From Betaproteobacteria bacterium (GTDB lineage Bacteria; Pseudomonadota; Gammaproteobacteria; Burkholderiales; SG8-39): a stretch of 43,662 nt of DNA. The DNA is taken from assembly GCA_947482825.1 (NCBI GenBank), contig CANKMT010000044.1:1-43662 (forward strand), given 5' to 3'. This document shows, piece after piece, positions 33,315 to 42,401 of this stretch; the stretch's first letter is position 1, and the number at the start of each line of letters is the position of its first letter. The position numbers and the translations under genes were made by a program. Below the pieces are notes generated by a model that was not told the origin of the DNA, ran no database searches, and saw nothing but the letters and a program-made list of their open reading frames with translations.

Positions 33315-34826
33315 ATGGCACGCGATTACCTGCAGAAGATCCTCACGGCGCGCGTCTACGACGTCGCGATCGAGACCCCGCTCGAGCTGGCGCCGAACCT
33401 TTCGGCGCGCATCGGCAATCGCATCCTGCTCAAGCGCGAGGACATGCAGCCGGTATTCTCGTTCAAGCTGCGCGGCGCCTACAACAAGATGTCGGGATTG
33501 CCGAAGGAAAAGCTCAAACGGGGTGTGATCGCCGCGTCCGCCGGCAACCATGCGCAGGGCGTTGCGCTGGCCGCGCAAAAGTTGGGCTGCCGCGCCGTGA
33601 TCGTCATGCCAGTCACCGCGCCGCGGATCAAGATCGATGCCGTGGCCGCGCGCGGTGCCGAGGTCGTGCTGATCGGCGATTCGTACGACGAGGCCTATGA
33701 GCACGCCAAGATGCTGGAGAAAAAGCGCGGCCTGACGTTCGTGCATCCCTACGACGACCCGGACGTGATTGCCGGGCAGGGCACGATCGGCATGGAAATC
33801 CTGCGCCAGCATCCCGGGCCGATCCACGCGATCTTCGTCGCGGTCGGCGGCGGCGGGCTGATCTCGGGGATCGCGGCTTACGTGAAGAGCGTGCGGCCCG
33901 ACATCAGGATCATCGGGGTCGAGCCGGTCGATTCCGACGCGATGACGCGCTCGCTCAAGGTCGGCAAACGCGTGACGCTCGCGCATGTGGGCCTGTTCGC
34001 CGACGGTGTCGCGGTCAAGCGTGTTGGCGAGGAGACGTTTCGACTCGCCAGCAAGTACGTCGACGAGATGATCCTCGTCGACACCGACGAGACCTGCGCC
34101 GCCATCAAGGACGTGTTCGAGGACAATCGCTCCGTCCTCGAGCCGGCCGGCGCGTTGTCGGTGGCCGGCGCGAAGGTCTACGCAGCAAAGACCGGCGTCA
34201 AGGGCGAGGCCCTGGTCGCGATCGCCTGCGGCGCGAACACGAATTTCGACCGCCTGCGCTTCGTGGCCGAGCGCGCCGAGGTCGGCGAGCACCGCGAGGC
34301 GATCCTCGCGGTGACGATTCCCGAGAAGCCGGGCAGCTTCAAGCGCTTCTGCGCGACGCTCGGCGCGCGCAACATCACCGAATTCAACTACCGCATCGCC
34401 GACCCGAAAGAGGCGCATGTGTTCGTCGGGGTGCAGGTGCACGACAGCGGAGAGACGGCGAAGATCGTCCGCACGCTCGGGCGCCACGGTCTGAAGACGC
34501 TCGACCTCTCGGACAACGAGATGGCCAAGCTGCATGTGCGCCACCTGGTCGGCGGGCATGCCGCGGCCGCGAAGGACGAGCTCCTCTATCGCTTCGAATT
34601 TCCCGAGCGGCCGGGCGCGCTGATGAAGTTCCTCGACAACATGCGCACCGACTGGAACATCAGCCTGTTCCACTATCGCAACCACGGCGCCGATTACGGC
34701 CGCGTGCTGGTCGGCATGCAGGTGCCGAAGAAGGAGATGCCGGCGTTTCGCAGGTTCCTCGCCGAGCTCGGCTATCCTTACGTCGATGAGAGCAGCAACC
34801 CGGCCTACCAGCTGTTCCTGGGATAA
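33315..34826 (+). CDS. ilvA: Threonine ammonia-lyase, biosynthetic
   Basis: A 503-residue PLP enzyme that deaminates threonine to 2-oxobutyrate, the first step of isoleucine synthesis. The PLP lysine is K51 in FSFKLRGAYNK; GGGGLISG binds phosphate. Two ACT-like regulatory domains follow (IPEKPGSFKRFCATLG and FPERPGALMKFLDNM), which fits the isoleucine-sensitive IlvA rather than the short catabolic form. ATG 33315 is chosen over the longer open frame by family alignment. Confidence 0.96.
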   Translation: MARDYLQKILTARVYDVAIETPLELAPNLSARIGNRILLKREDMQPVFSFKLRGAYNKMSGLPKEKLKRGVIAASAGNHAQGVALAAQKLGCRAVIVMPVTAPRIKIDAVAARGAEVVLIGDSYDEAYEHAKMLEKKRGLTFVHPYDDPDVIAGQGTIGMEILRQHPGPIHAIFVAVGGGGLISGIAAYVKSVRPDIRIIGVEPVDSDAMTRSLKVGKRVTLAHVGLFADGVAVKRVGEETFRLASKYVDEMILVDTDETCAAIKDVFEDNRSVLEPAGALSVAGAKVYAAKTGVKGEALVAIACGANTNFDRLRFVAERAEVGEHREAILAVTIPEKPGSFKRFCATLGARNITEFNYRIADPKEAHVFVGVQVHDSGETAKIVRTLGRHGLKTLDLSDNEMAKLHVRHLVGGHAAAAKDELLYRFEFPERPGALMKFLDNMRTDWNISLFHYRNHGADYGRVLVGMQVPKKEMPAFRRFLAELGYPYVDESSNPAYQLFLG

Positions 34827-34839
34827 GAAGGATCGAACG

Positions 34840-35829
34840 ATGAAACGAGACGATTCCGCAATCCGCGTTCTGGACCACGCCGTGGACGGCAAGAAGGCCT
34901 GGAAGCGCGCCGACCTCCGGCAAGGCGATTGGCTGTTCTGCCTGACGCCGGAGTGCCTGGCGGAGGTGCGCGCAACGGCGTTGCAATTACGCGCGCGACC
35001 CGCAGGCGCGGGCGAGCCCGATGCCTCCGGCTTTGAGATGCCTGCCTGCCGCAAGCTGATGGCCGAAGTGCGCAAGGTGCTGGACGACGGCGTGCGCTTC
35101 GCAATCGTCGACCGCCTGCCGCTGGAGGAGCTCGGCAACGACATCGGCCGGGGCGTCTACTGGATCCTCTCCACCATGGTTGCGCGACCAGTCGAGCAGA
35201 AGCTCACCGGCACGCTCGTCTACGATGTTCACGACACCGGCGAGAAGGCGGCCGCGGGCTCCGGCGTGCGACCGGACAAGACCAACATGGAACAGTATTT
35301 CCACAACGACAACTCGTACAACACCACCCCGCCGCAATACGTCGGCCTGCTGTGCGAGCGGCCGGCACGCTCGGGCGGCATCAGCCACGTCATCAGCTTC
35401 TACACGATGCACAACGAGCTGCTGCGCACGCGCCCCGAGGTGCTGCCCCGCCTCTACCGGCCGTTCTGGTTCGACCGCCAGAAGGAATACCTGCCCGGCG
35501 AGCCGCAGGTCATCCGCGAGCCGATGTTCTCGTACGATGGCCGCCTGCGGGCGCGCATGGGCCTGTTTCAGATCCAGAGCGGCTACACCATGCAAGGGGA
35601 GGCCATGGACGACGAAGCGGTGGCGGCCTTCGCTGCACTGAAGGAAGTCTTTGCCAAGCCCGAGCTCACTTTCGACTTCACGCTCGAGCGCGGGCAGCTT
35701 CAGTTCGCGAACAACCGGGAGCTCTGCCACCGCCGCACCGGGTTCGAGGACTTCGAAGACCCGGCGCAAAAACGCATGATCGTGCGCGTCTGGCTGCGCG
35801 ATGCGGGTGAGCGGCGCTATCAGGGTTGA
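34840..35829 (+). CDS. TauD/TfdA-like 2-oxoglutarate-dependent oxygenase
   Basis: A 329-residue protein. Likely iron ligands are H155 and D157 (QYFHNDNSYN) and H297 (NNRELCHRRTGFED), with RMIVRVWLR supplying the 2-oxoglutarate arginine. It resembles the TauD-family proteins that accompany Burkholderiales catabolic genes more than taurine dioxygenase itself. AAGAAGGA precedes the ATG, which follows the ilvA stop by 13 bases, so it may be co-transcribed with ilvA. Substrate unknown. Confidence 0.78.
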   Translation: MKRDDSAIRVLDHAVDGKKAWKRADLRQGDWLFCLTPECLAEVRATALQLRARPAGAGEPDASGFEMPACRKLMAEVRKVLDDGVRFAIVDRLPLEELGNDIGRGVYWILSTMVARPVEQKLTGTLVYDVHDTGEKAAAGSGVRPDKTNMEQYFHNDNSYNTTPPQYVGLLCERPARSGGISHVISFYTMHNELLRTRPEVLPRLYRPFWFDRQKEYLPGEPQVIREPMFSYDGRLRARMGLFQIQSGYTMQGEAMDDEAVAAFAALKEVFAKPELTFDFTLERGQLQFANNRELCHRRTGFEDFEDPAQKRMIVRVWLRDAGERRYQG

Positions 35830-35904
35830 CTGCGGAATGTACTAATACCGGTACATAAACGGACCGGAGAGCCAATATCTGCGCGGGCATCCGGGATAAA
35901 AAGT

Positions 35905-36621
35905 TCAGGATTCCAGTTTTTCCGGTGGTTCGCCGAAGTATCCTGGCGCGATCTGGTGCGCAAGGCACGCGGGCGAACTGTAACCCGGCACCTTGTGCTC
36001 GGCACTTAAAGCCTCCAGCAGCACCAGTTTCCCGTCGATCCGCTCGTACACCCCGCGCTCGGTGACCACGTAATCCATCGGGATGTCGTAGGACTGCGGA
36101 TGGATCGTCTCCATGCGCGCAAGCTCGTAGGCCACGCCGATCGCCACCGGGCGGGTGGGATTTGCGGCGCGCAGGTGGGCCAGCGTGCGGTCGAAGAACC
36201 CGCCGCCGTAACCGAGGCGATAGCCGCCGGCATCGAATCCGTTCATCGGAACCAATGCTGCGTCCGGCACGATCGCGTCGCCGGCGGCCGGATAGGGGAT
36301 GTCATAGACGCCTTTCGCCAGCTCATCGCCCGGCGCCCACAACCGGAAGACGAGCGGTTGCCGTGGCGCCACGACCACCGGCAGCGCGGTCTTCGCGCCG
36401 CGCTCGCGCAGCCTCTGGGCAAGAAAGCGCGGGTCGTACTCATTCTTGAACGGCCAGCAAAAGGCCAGCGTCCCTTTCGCCAGGCCGGGGAACGTTTGCT
36501 CGAGGTGCCGGTCAATCGATGTGCGGAACGCGTCCAGCGTCGCCGCATCAAGCGCCAGCCGATCGGCGAGCCGCTTTTCGAGCGCGACCTTGCGCCAGTT
36601 TTTCAGGCTCAGGGGATCCAT
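35905..36621 (-). CDS. 5-formyltetrahydrofolate cyclo-ligase
   Basis: A 238-residue enzyme that converts 5-formyl-THF to 5,10-methenyl-THF with ATP. The ATP-binding signature GYRLGYGGGFFDR is intact and VPMNGFDAGG precedes it. It has about 30 more residues than typical at the C-terminus (ending HQIAPGYFGEPPEKLES). It is divergent from slt across 44 bases. In proteobacteria this gene (ygfA/fau) often lies beside 6S RNA; I see no clear 6S RNA here. Confidence 0.9.
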   Translation of the reverse strand: MDPLSLKNWRKVALEKRLADRLALDAATLDAFRTSIDRHLEQTFPGLAKGTLAFCWPFKNEYDPRFLAQRLRERGAKTALPVVVAPRQPLVFRLWAPGDELAKGVYDIPYPAAGDAIVPDAALVPMNGFDAGGYRLGYGGGFFDRTLAHLRAANPTRPVAIGVAYELARMETIHPQSYDIPMDYVVTERGVYERIDGKLVLLEALSAEHKVPGYSSPACLAHQIAPGYFGEPPEKLES

Positions 36622-36665
36622 GCGAACGCGCTTGGGCGCGAGTCTGGGAGTATCATTCTTTCCCT

Positions 36666-38660
36666 ATGATTTCGAAGCATTTTTGCACTATATCAGCGGC
36701 CGCCGCAGCGATTGTTGCGTTGTTTGCGCACGCTCCCGCCGTGTCTGCGCCGCCACGTCCCGCGACCGCCGCCGCCGCGCCGCTGCGCGCCACAAGTGCG
36801 GACGACACCGTTCTTGCAGCTTATGGGGCGTTCCGAGCCGGCGACCCAGTGCGCCTCGCGCGTCACGCGGCGGCGCTCGAGGGCCATACGCTGCTTCCCT
36901 ATGCCGAATACTGGCAATTGAAACTTCGTCTCGACGAGATGCCCTCGGCCGAGGTGCGCGCCTACCTGGCGAGATATCCCGGGAGCTACCTCGCCGACCG
37001 ATTACGCGCCGATTGGCTCACGGAACTCGGCAAGCGCCGGGACTGGCCGACTTTCGATCTCGAGCTTGCGCCGCTTGTGGTCGATGACGCCGACATCCGT
37101 TGCTACACGCTCGCCTCGCGTCTTGCACGCGGCGACGACAGCGCTTTTCTCCAGAACAACCACTTCTGGCTGCAGCCCAAGGACCTGCCTGACGGTTGCG
37201 CGCTGGTCGCGCAGGAGGGAATCGCGCGCGATCGCATCCCGGCCAAGCAAATCTGGCGGCGCGCGCGCATCCTGTTCGAGGCCGGCCAACTGAACCCGGC
37301 GCGGCGCACGCTCGGAATGCTGCCGCAGGGCCAGCGGCCGGACGAAAAGCTGCTTGCGACGGCGGCCACCGAACCGGCCAAACTCCTCGCACGGCCGCCC
37401 GAGAACCTCAAAGACCGGGCGGTTCGCGAGATGGTGATGCTGGCGATCGTGCGCCTCGCGAAGAACGACCCGCGCCGGGCTGCCGAACATGTCGGCTCGG
37501 GGATCGGCCAGAAGCTGGCGCCGGGCGAGCGCGAATACCTGTGGGGGCGCGTCGCCTACGAGGCGGCCAAGCGCCTGATCCCGGAGGCTGTCGAGTGGTA
37601 TGCACGCGCCGGGGATGCCGACTGGTCGGACGAGCACCTCGCATGGAAGGCGCGCGCTGCGCTGCGCGAAGGCAACTGGGCGATGGTGGCCGAGGCGATC
37701 GATTCGATGTCGGTGGCCGCCCATGCCGATACGGCCTGGACCTACTGGTACGCACGCAGCCTTGCCGTGCAAGGCAAGGCCGATGGCGCGCGCGCCTATT
37801 ACCTGCGAATCTCGGGGCAGCCGGATTTCTACGGGATGCTCGCAAGCGAGGAACTCGGCCAACCGCTCCAATTGCCGCCGCCGCCGCCCGCAGTCGACGA
37901 GGCCGCGATCGCCCGCGCAAAGGGCACGCCGGGCATCGCGCGTGCGCTCGAACTCTTCCGGCTGAACCTGCGGACCGAAGGCGTGCGCGAGTGGTTCTTC
38001 ACCATCCGCGCGATGGATGACGGCCAGTTGCTGGCAGCGGCCGAAGTCGCCCGGCGCCTCGAACTCTACGATCGGGCGATCAACACCGCTGATCGCACTA
38101 CCGGCATCCACGATTACCGGGTGCGCTTCCTCGCCCCTTTCCGCGAGACCTACCGCGCGCAGTCGCAGGCCTTCGATATCGAGGAGGCCTGGCTCTACGG
38201 GATTACGCGCCAGGAAAGCCGCTTTATCTCGAATGCCAAATCCTCCGCCGGCGCGCAGGGGCTCATGCAACTCATGCCGGCCACGGCTCGCTGGGTGGCC
38301 AAGAAAATCGGGATGCCGCTGGGCGCCGGCAGCGTGACCGAAATCGACACCAACGTCACTCTCGGGGCCCGCTACCTGAAACTGGTGTACGAAGACCTCG
38401 GCCACCCGGTGATGGCTTCGGCCGCCTACAATGCCGGCCCGGGCCGCGCGCGGCGCTGGCGCGACATGAAGCCGCTCGAAGGCGCGATCTACGCCGAAAG
38501 CATTCCTTTTGCCGAGACGCGCGATTACGTGAAGAAGGTCATGGCGAACACCTACTGGTACTCCGCGCTCCTCAGCGGCCGCACGCCCGCGCTCAAAGCC
38601 CGCCTGGGCACGGTCCCGGCCAAGGCGGTCAGCGACAAGTTCAACGAAGAACTGCCATAA
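36666..38660 (+). CDS. slt: Soluble lytic murein transglycosylase
   Basis: A 664-residue periplasmic enzyme that cleaves peptidoglycan to 1,6-anhydromuropeptides. The signal peptide is MISKHFCTISAAAAAIVALF with cleavage near VSA. A long helical superhelix (the Slt70 U domain) follows. The catalytic glutamate is E517 in ITRQESRF, then SAKSSAGAQGLMQLMPATAR and AAYNAGPGRARRW. ATG 36666 gives the signal peptide; longer reading is antisense to the cyclo-ligase gene. Confidence 0.94.
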   Translation: MISKHFCTISAAAAAIVALFAHAPAVSAPPRPATAAAAPLRATSADDTVLAAYGAFRAGDPVRLARHAAALEGHTLLPYAEYWQLKLRLDEMPSAEVRAYLARYPGSYLADRLRADWLTELGKRRDWPTFDLELAPLVVDDADIRCYTLASRLARGDDSAFLQNNHFWLQPKDLPDGCALVAQEGIARDRIPAKQIWRRARILFEAGQLNPARRTLGMLPQGQRPDEKLLATAATEPAKLLARPPENLKDRAVREMVMLAIVRLAKNDPRRAAEHVGSGIGQKLAPGEREYLWGRVAYEAAKRLIPEAVEWYARAGDADWSDEHLAWKARAALREGNWAMVAEAIDSMSVAAHADTAWTYWYARSLAVQGKADGARAYYLRISGQPDFYGMLASEELGQPLQLPPPPPAVDEAAIARAKGTPGIARALELFRLNLRTEGVREWFFTIRAMDDGQLLAAAEVARRLELYDRAINTADRTTGIHDYRVRFLAPFRETYRAQSQAFDIEEAWLYGITRQESRFISNAKSSAGAQGLMQLMPATARWVAKKIGMPLGAGSVTEIDTNVTLGARYLKLVYEDLGHPVMASAAYNAGPGRARRWRDMKPLEGAIYAESIPFAETRDYVKKVMANTYWYSALLSGRTPALKARLGTVPAKAVSDKFNEELP

Positions 38661-38667
38661 TTTCGCC

Positions 38668-39627
38668 ATGAAGATCCAAAACGTGCTCGTGGTCGGCGGG
38701 GCCGGTTTCATCGGGCGGCATGTGCTCAACGTGCTGGCCGCCCGGGGCATCAACGCGATCGTTCCAACGCGCCGGCGGGAGCGCGCCAAACATCTCATCC
38801 TCCTGCCGACGGTCAAGGTGGTCGAGGCCGACGTCAATACGCAGGGCGTACTCGAAGGCCTTGCCAGCGGTTGTGATGCGGTAGTCAACCTCGTGGGCGT
38901 GCTCCACAGCCGCAAGGCCGTTTCCGGTGCGGCTTACGGGGACGATTTCCGCCAGGCGCACGTGGAATTGCCGCAGCACATCGTCAATGCGTGTCGTGCC
39001 GCCGGCGTCAGGCGATTGGTGCACATGAGCGCGCTCGGCGCCGCGAAGGATGCGCCGAGCGAATACCTGCGCTCCAAGGCGGCGGGCGAGGAAGTCGTGC
39101 TCGCCGCCAACGACCTCGCGGTGACGGTGTTCCGCCCCTCCGTCGTGTTCGGGCCGGAGGACAACTTCCTGAACACTTTCGCCTGCCTGGCAAAGTTCTC
39201 GCTGGTGCTTCCGATCGCTTGCGCCGAGGCGCGCTTCCAGCCGGTCTATGTTGGCGATGTGGCGCAGGCTTTTGTGCGCTGCCTGGAGGAGCGCGATGCC
39301 GCCGGACGCGCCTACGATCTAGTCGGTCCGCGCGAATATTCGCTCGGCGAGATCGTGAATTTCGCAAGCAGCCTCGGCGGGCGCAGGCGGCTGGTCCTCG
39401 GCCTGGGCGCAGGACTTTCGGCGTTGCAGGCCGTGGTGCTCGAGAACCTGCCCGGCAAGATGCTCACGATGGACAACGTGCGCTCGATGAGCGTGCCTTC
39501 GGTCTCGGCCGCGCCGCTGCCCTTCGGCATCGAGCCGACGTCCATGGAGGCCGTGGTGCCGCTGTACCTCGCGCATGCCGCGCCGCGAGATAGGTTTGGA
39601 GAACTGCGCCACAAAGCCGGCCGATGA
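38668..39627 (+). CDS. NAD(P)-binding protein, complex I NDUFA9 family
   Basis: A 319-residue extended-SDR protein with the Rossmann motif VVGGAGFIGRHV near the N-terminus, then NLVGVLHSRK, VHMSALGA and VFRPSVVFGPEDNFLNTFA, typical of NDUFA9-like proteins. The catalytic YxxxK becomes YLRSKAA. In bacteria such proteins are found outside complex I and may act on ubiquinone or sterols; the function is unclear. It starts 7 bases after slt, and its stop overlaps the start of the GST remnant as ATGA. Confidence 0.86.
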   Translation: MKIQNVLVVGGAGFIGRHVLNVLAARGINAIVPTRRRERAKHLILLPTVKVVEADVNTQGVLEGLASGCDAVVNLVGVLHSRKAVSGAAYGDDFRQAHVELPQHIVNACRAAGVRRLVHMSALGAAKDAPSEYLRSKAAGEEVVLAANDLAVTVFRPSVVFGPEDNFLNTFACLAKFSLVLPIACAEARFQPVYVGDVAQAFVRCLEERDAAGRAYDLVGPREYSLGEIVNFASSLGGRRRLVLGLGAGLSALQAVVLENLPGKMLTMDNVRSMSVPSVSAAPLPFGIEPTSMEAVVPLYLAHAAPRDRFGELRHKAGR

Positions 39628-39692
39628 AGTTGATCGTCGGGAACAAGAATTACTCGTCCGAAACGCTGGCCCAGTTCGAGCCTTACGGCTGA
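39624..39692 (+). pseudogene. GST gene reduced to a 22-codon remnant by internal deletion
   Basis: The open stretch reads [12 protein letters not shown] joined directly to [10 protein letters not shown] and stop. The first part is the hallmark N-terminus of a GST found at this place (after the NDUFA9-like gene and before cca) in related betaproteobacteria. The second part looks like the C-terminus of the same protein. About 190 residues between are missing while frame and signals remain, so this appears to be a clean in-frame deletion. Confidence 0.6.
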
Positions 39693-39702
39693 CGCCCGCC
39701 GC

Positions 39703-40815
39703 ATGCAGGCCTATGTCGTTGGCGGCGCGGTGCGCGACGAGTTGCTCGGCCTGCCGGTGGTCGATCGCGACTGGGTGGTGGTCGGCTCGACGCCCGAAGA
39801 GATGGCCGCCGCAGGCTACCGGCCTGTCGGCCGCGACTTCCCGGTGTTCCTGCACCCGCAGACCCACGAGGAATATGCGCTGGCCCGCACCGAAAGGAAA
39901 AGCGGGCGCGGCTACAAGGGGTTCACGGTCTACAGCGCGCCCGAGGTCCGGCTCGAGGACGACCTCGCGCGGCGCGACCTCACGATCAATGCGATGGCGC
40001 GCGGCGCAGACGGGCGGCTCATCGATCCTTTCGGCGGCGAAGCCGATGCGCGTTCCGGCGTATTGCGCCATGTCGGCGAGGCCTTTGCCGAAGACCCGGT
40101 GCGCATCCTGCGGGTGGCGCGGTTCGCGGCCCGCTTTCGCTTCAGGGTGGCCCCCGAGACGATGGCGCTCATGCGCCGCATGGTTGTCGAGGGCGAAGCC
40201 GATTTCCTCGTCGCCGAGCGCGTGTGGGATGAGTTCGCGCGCGGCCTTTGCGAAGCGCACCCGCGGGAGATTTTCCTCGTGCTCGAGGATTGCGGTTCGC
40301 TAGCGCGCCTCGCACCGGAACTGCAGGCGATCCTGGCCGGGGCCTCGCGTGAGCCCCTCTTCGCCGCACTCGAACGCGCAGCGGGCGAGGGCGCACCGCT
40401 CGCAGTGCGGTTCGCCCTGCTCGCCTGGTTTTCCGGCCCGCGGTGCGAGGCGGATTTCGCCGCGCTCGGCCAGCGTCTGCGCGCTCCGACCCAGGAGCGC
40501 GAACTCGCGCAGCTCGCCTGCCGGTGCCGCGCGGGGATCGTTGCGGCCGGCGAAGCCGGCGCGCCTGAATTGCTTGCCGTGCTGAAGGACGCCGATGCAT
40601 TCCGCCGCAAGGAGCGCTTCGAGGCTCTGGTTCGCGCTGCCCGGCTTGCGGCGCCGGAGACTGCCGCAGGCGCGCAACGGTTGCTCGCCGCACTGGAGGC
40701 GGCGGCGGCTATCGATGCGGGCGCAATCGCCGGCAAAGCGGGTGCGCGCGCCGACATCCCCGCGGCCATCGATGCCGCCCGGCTTGCCGCGGTCGGTGCC
40801 GCGGTAAAGGACTGA
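39703..40815 (+). CDS. cca: CCA tRNA nucleotidyltransferase
   Basis: A 370-residue class II enzyme that adds or repairs the 3'-CCA of tRNAs. The catalytic pair is D21 and D23 in [10 protein letters not shown], with [10 protein letters not shown] before it; [12 protein letters not shown] and [16 protein letters not shown] follow. The C-terminal HD phosphohydrolase domain of the multifunctional E. coli form is absent or degenerate, and the tail is Ala-rich ([14 protein letters not shown]). It starts 10 bases after the GST remnant. Confidence 0.93.
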   Translation: MQAYVVGGAVRDELLGLPVVDRDWVVVGSTPEEMAAAGYRPVGRDFPVFLHPQTHEEYALARTERKSGRGYKGFTVYSAPEVRLEDDLARRDLTINAMARGADGRLIDPFGGEADARSGVLRHVGEAFAEDPVRILRVARFAARFRFRVAPETMALMRRMVVEGEADFLVAERVWDEFARGLCEAHPREIFLVLEDCGSLARLAPELQAILAGASREPLFAALERAAGEGAPLAVRFALLAWFSGPRCEADFAALGQRLRAPTQERELAQLACRCRAGIVAAGEAGAPELLAVLKDADAFRRKERFEALVRAARLAAPETAAGAQRLLAALEAAAAIDAGAIAGKAGARADIPAAIDAARLAAVGAAVKD

Positions 40816-40825
40816 GGCGGCCGGC

Positions 40826-42154
40826 ATGCGCGAAAAAGTCTTCGGCGGGCTGGTGCGCAATATTTCATCGGGCACGCGCCTGGCTTTGTTCCTGCCGGTG
40901 GGCTGGCTCCATTTCCGCGCTACGCCTGGGCAGTACGCGCTGCTCGTGACATTCAACCTCCTGACCTGGGTAGTGTCCGCTTCGCTGCAGAGCGACGGCG
41001 GAACGCTCAATCCCGCGGCGATCTCGTTGTACCTGGCGCAGATCCCGCTGCTGCTCCTCGCGAGTCTTGCGATCGCCACGATCGTCGGGAACGCCGCGCT
41101 CATCCTGCTGCTCGCAGTCGCGCTCTCGGCAAGCGATCTCGCTTTCGAGCTTGCATCGATCGCGCTCATGGGGGCGCAAACCACCCCCGAGGCGCAGCTT
41201 GCGAGCTGGCTGGCGCTCGTTTTCTGGGGGTGGCTGGTCGCCGTCCGTGCAGTCTCGATTTGCACCGGAGCCGACCGCAGGCAGCTCGCCTGGTCAGGTG
41301 CGGTGATCGCGGGGACGATGATGATTTCAATCTTCGTGATTCCGCGCACCGAACTGTGGGACGCTCCCAAACGCGCCGCCGTCCCGCCCGCGCTGGCCGG
41401 CGAGGCCCTGTTCCACGCGCAGGGCGAACTGATCGAGCGCGACCTCGCCGCGGTCGAGGCCGGGCGCCCCGGCGTGACCGAGCTGTATTTTCTCGGTTTC
41501 GCGCCCGACGGCAGCCAGGATGTCTTCCTGCGCGAGATGCGCTCGGTGAAGAAGATGGTCGATCGTGATTTCGACGCCGTCCGCCGTTCGGTCACTTTGG
41601 TCAGCAACGCGGCCACCCTGGAGCAATACCCGATCGCCACGGCGACCACCCTGCGCCGCGCCCTGTCCCGGATCGGCAAGCAGATGAATCCCGACGAAGA
41701 CGTGCTGCTTGTGTATGTGACCGCGCACGGCGACCAGGGGTTCGGCCTGTCGGCGCATGCGCCGCCGCTGGACCTGGCGCCGCTCAACCCCACGGTGCTC
41801 GCCCGCGCGCTGCACGATGCCGGGATCAAGTGGCGCGTGCTGGTGATCTCGGCGTGCTATTCGGGCGGCTTCATCGAGCCGCTCAAGGACGACAACACGC
41901 TGATCATCACCGCCTCCGCCGCCGACCGGCAGTCGTTCGGCTGCGAGTCCGGCAATGACTGGACCCATTTCGGTGAAGCCTTTTTCGGCCAGGCGCTGCC
42001 CAAAGTGAAGTCGTTCATCGCCGCGTTCCCGATCGCGGCCGAGGCCGTGGCGAAACGCGAAATCGCCGAGAAGCTCTCGCCGCCTTCCAACCCGCAGATG
42101 TTCGTCGGTCGCGCGATTGCGGAAAAGCTCAAGAGCCTGCCGGCGATTCCCTAG
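40826..42154 (+). CDS. Membrane-anchored C13-family (legumain-like) peptidase
   Basis: A 442-residue protein. The first about 170 residues hold roughly five membrane helices. The rest is a caspase/legumain-fold domain with the His-Cys dyad: H301 in YVTAHGDQGFG and C344 in ISACYSGGF, followed by ITASAADRQSFGCESG. Bacterial C13 peptidases of this layout are widespread in Betaproteobacteria, and their substrates are unknown. The topology suggests processing of a membrane or periplasmic protein. It follows cca by 10 bases; its stop overlaps the stop of the convergent DUF2905 gene (CTAG). Confidence 0.88.
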   Translation: MREKVFGGLVRNISSGTRLALFLPVGWLHFRATPGQYALLVTFNLLTWVVSASLQSDGGTLNPAAISLYLAQIPLLLLASLAIATIVGNAALILLLAVALSASDLAFELASIALMGAQTTPEAQLASWLALVFWGWLVAVRAVSICTGADRRQLAWSGAVIAGTMMISIFVIPRTELWDAPKRAAVPPALAGEALFHAQGELIERDLAAVEAGRPGVTELYFLGFAPDGSQDVFLREMRSVKKMVDRDFDAVRRSVTLVSNAATLEQYPIATATTLRRALSRIGKQMNPDEDVLLVYVTAHGDQGFGLSAHAPPLDLAPLNPTVLARALHDAGIKWRVLVISACYSGGFIEPLKDDNTLIITASAADRQSFGCESGNDWTHFGEAFFGQALPKVKSFIAAFPIAAEAVAKREIAEKLSPPSNPQMFVGRAIAEKLKSLPAIP

Positions 42155-42348
42155 AGGAGCTTGGTGATCAGCCAGGCGACGAAGGTCAAGAGGAGCGTGC
42201 TCGCCAGCGGCACGAAGTAGTCGCGGCCGCGCACCCGGAAGCGCAGGTCGCCCGGGATGTTGCCGATGCCCAGGCGTCGCGAGATCCAGGGCATCGCTAC
42301 GGTGAACACGACGAGCGCCAGCAGGGTGGTGAGCAGCCATTTGATCAT
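42151..42348 (-). CDS. DUF2905 small membrane protein
   Basis: A 65-residue protein with two membrane helices, MIKWLLTTLLALVVFTVAM and PLASTLLLTFVAWLITKLL, joined by WISRRLGIGNIPGDLRFRVRG, which is the DUF2905 signature. The start at 42348 is preferred; the 15 residues possible upstream are unlike the family. Function unknown. It is convergent with the C13 peptidase, with overlapping stops, and divergent from the GST gene by 53 bases. Confidence 0.88.
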   Translation of the reverse strand: MIKWLLTTLLALVVFTVAMPWISRRLGIGNIPGDLRFRVRGRDYFVPLASTLLLTFVAWLITKLL

Positions 42349-42401
42349 CGGTTCAGGATAAACTGCCCCTCCCCCCACAGCAAACCGGATCACGCCAGAC
42401 C

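Noticed and set aside
33237..35144. Long minus-strand open frame opposite ilvA
   Set aside because: Antisense to a complete ilvA; composition typical of a shadow frame.
35822..35860. Promoter reading of TTGACT with a -10 inside the ATGTAC repeat
   Set aside because: No TATAAT-like box at 16-18 bases and no rightward gene begins downstream.
36622..36665. 6S RNA next to the 5-formyl-THF cyclo-ligase gene
   Set aside because: The gap is only 44 bases, too short for 6S RNA.
37002..38915. Long minus-strand open frame opposite slt
   Set aside because: Antisense to a complete slt with its catalytic motif.
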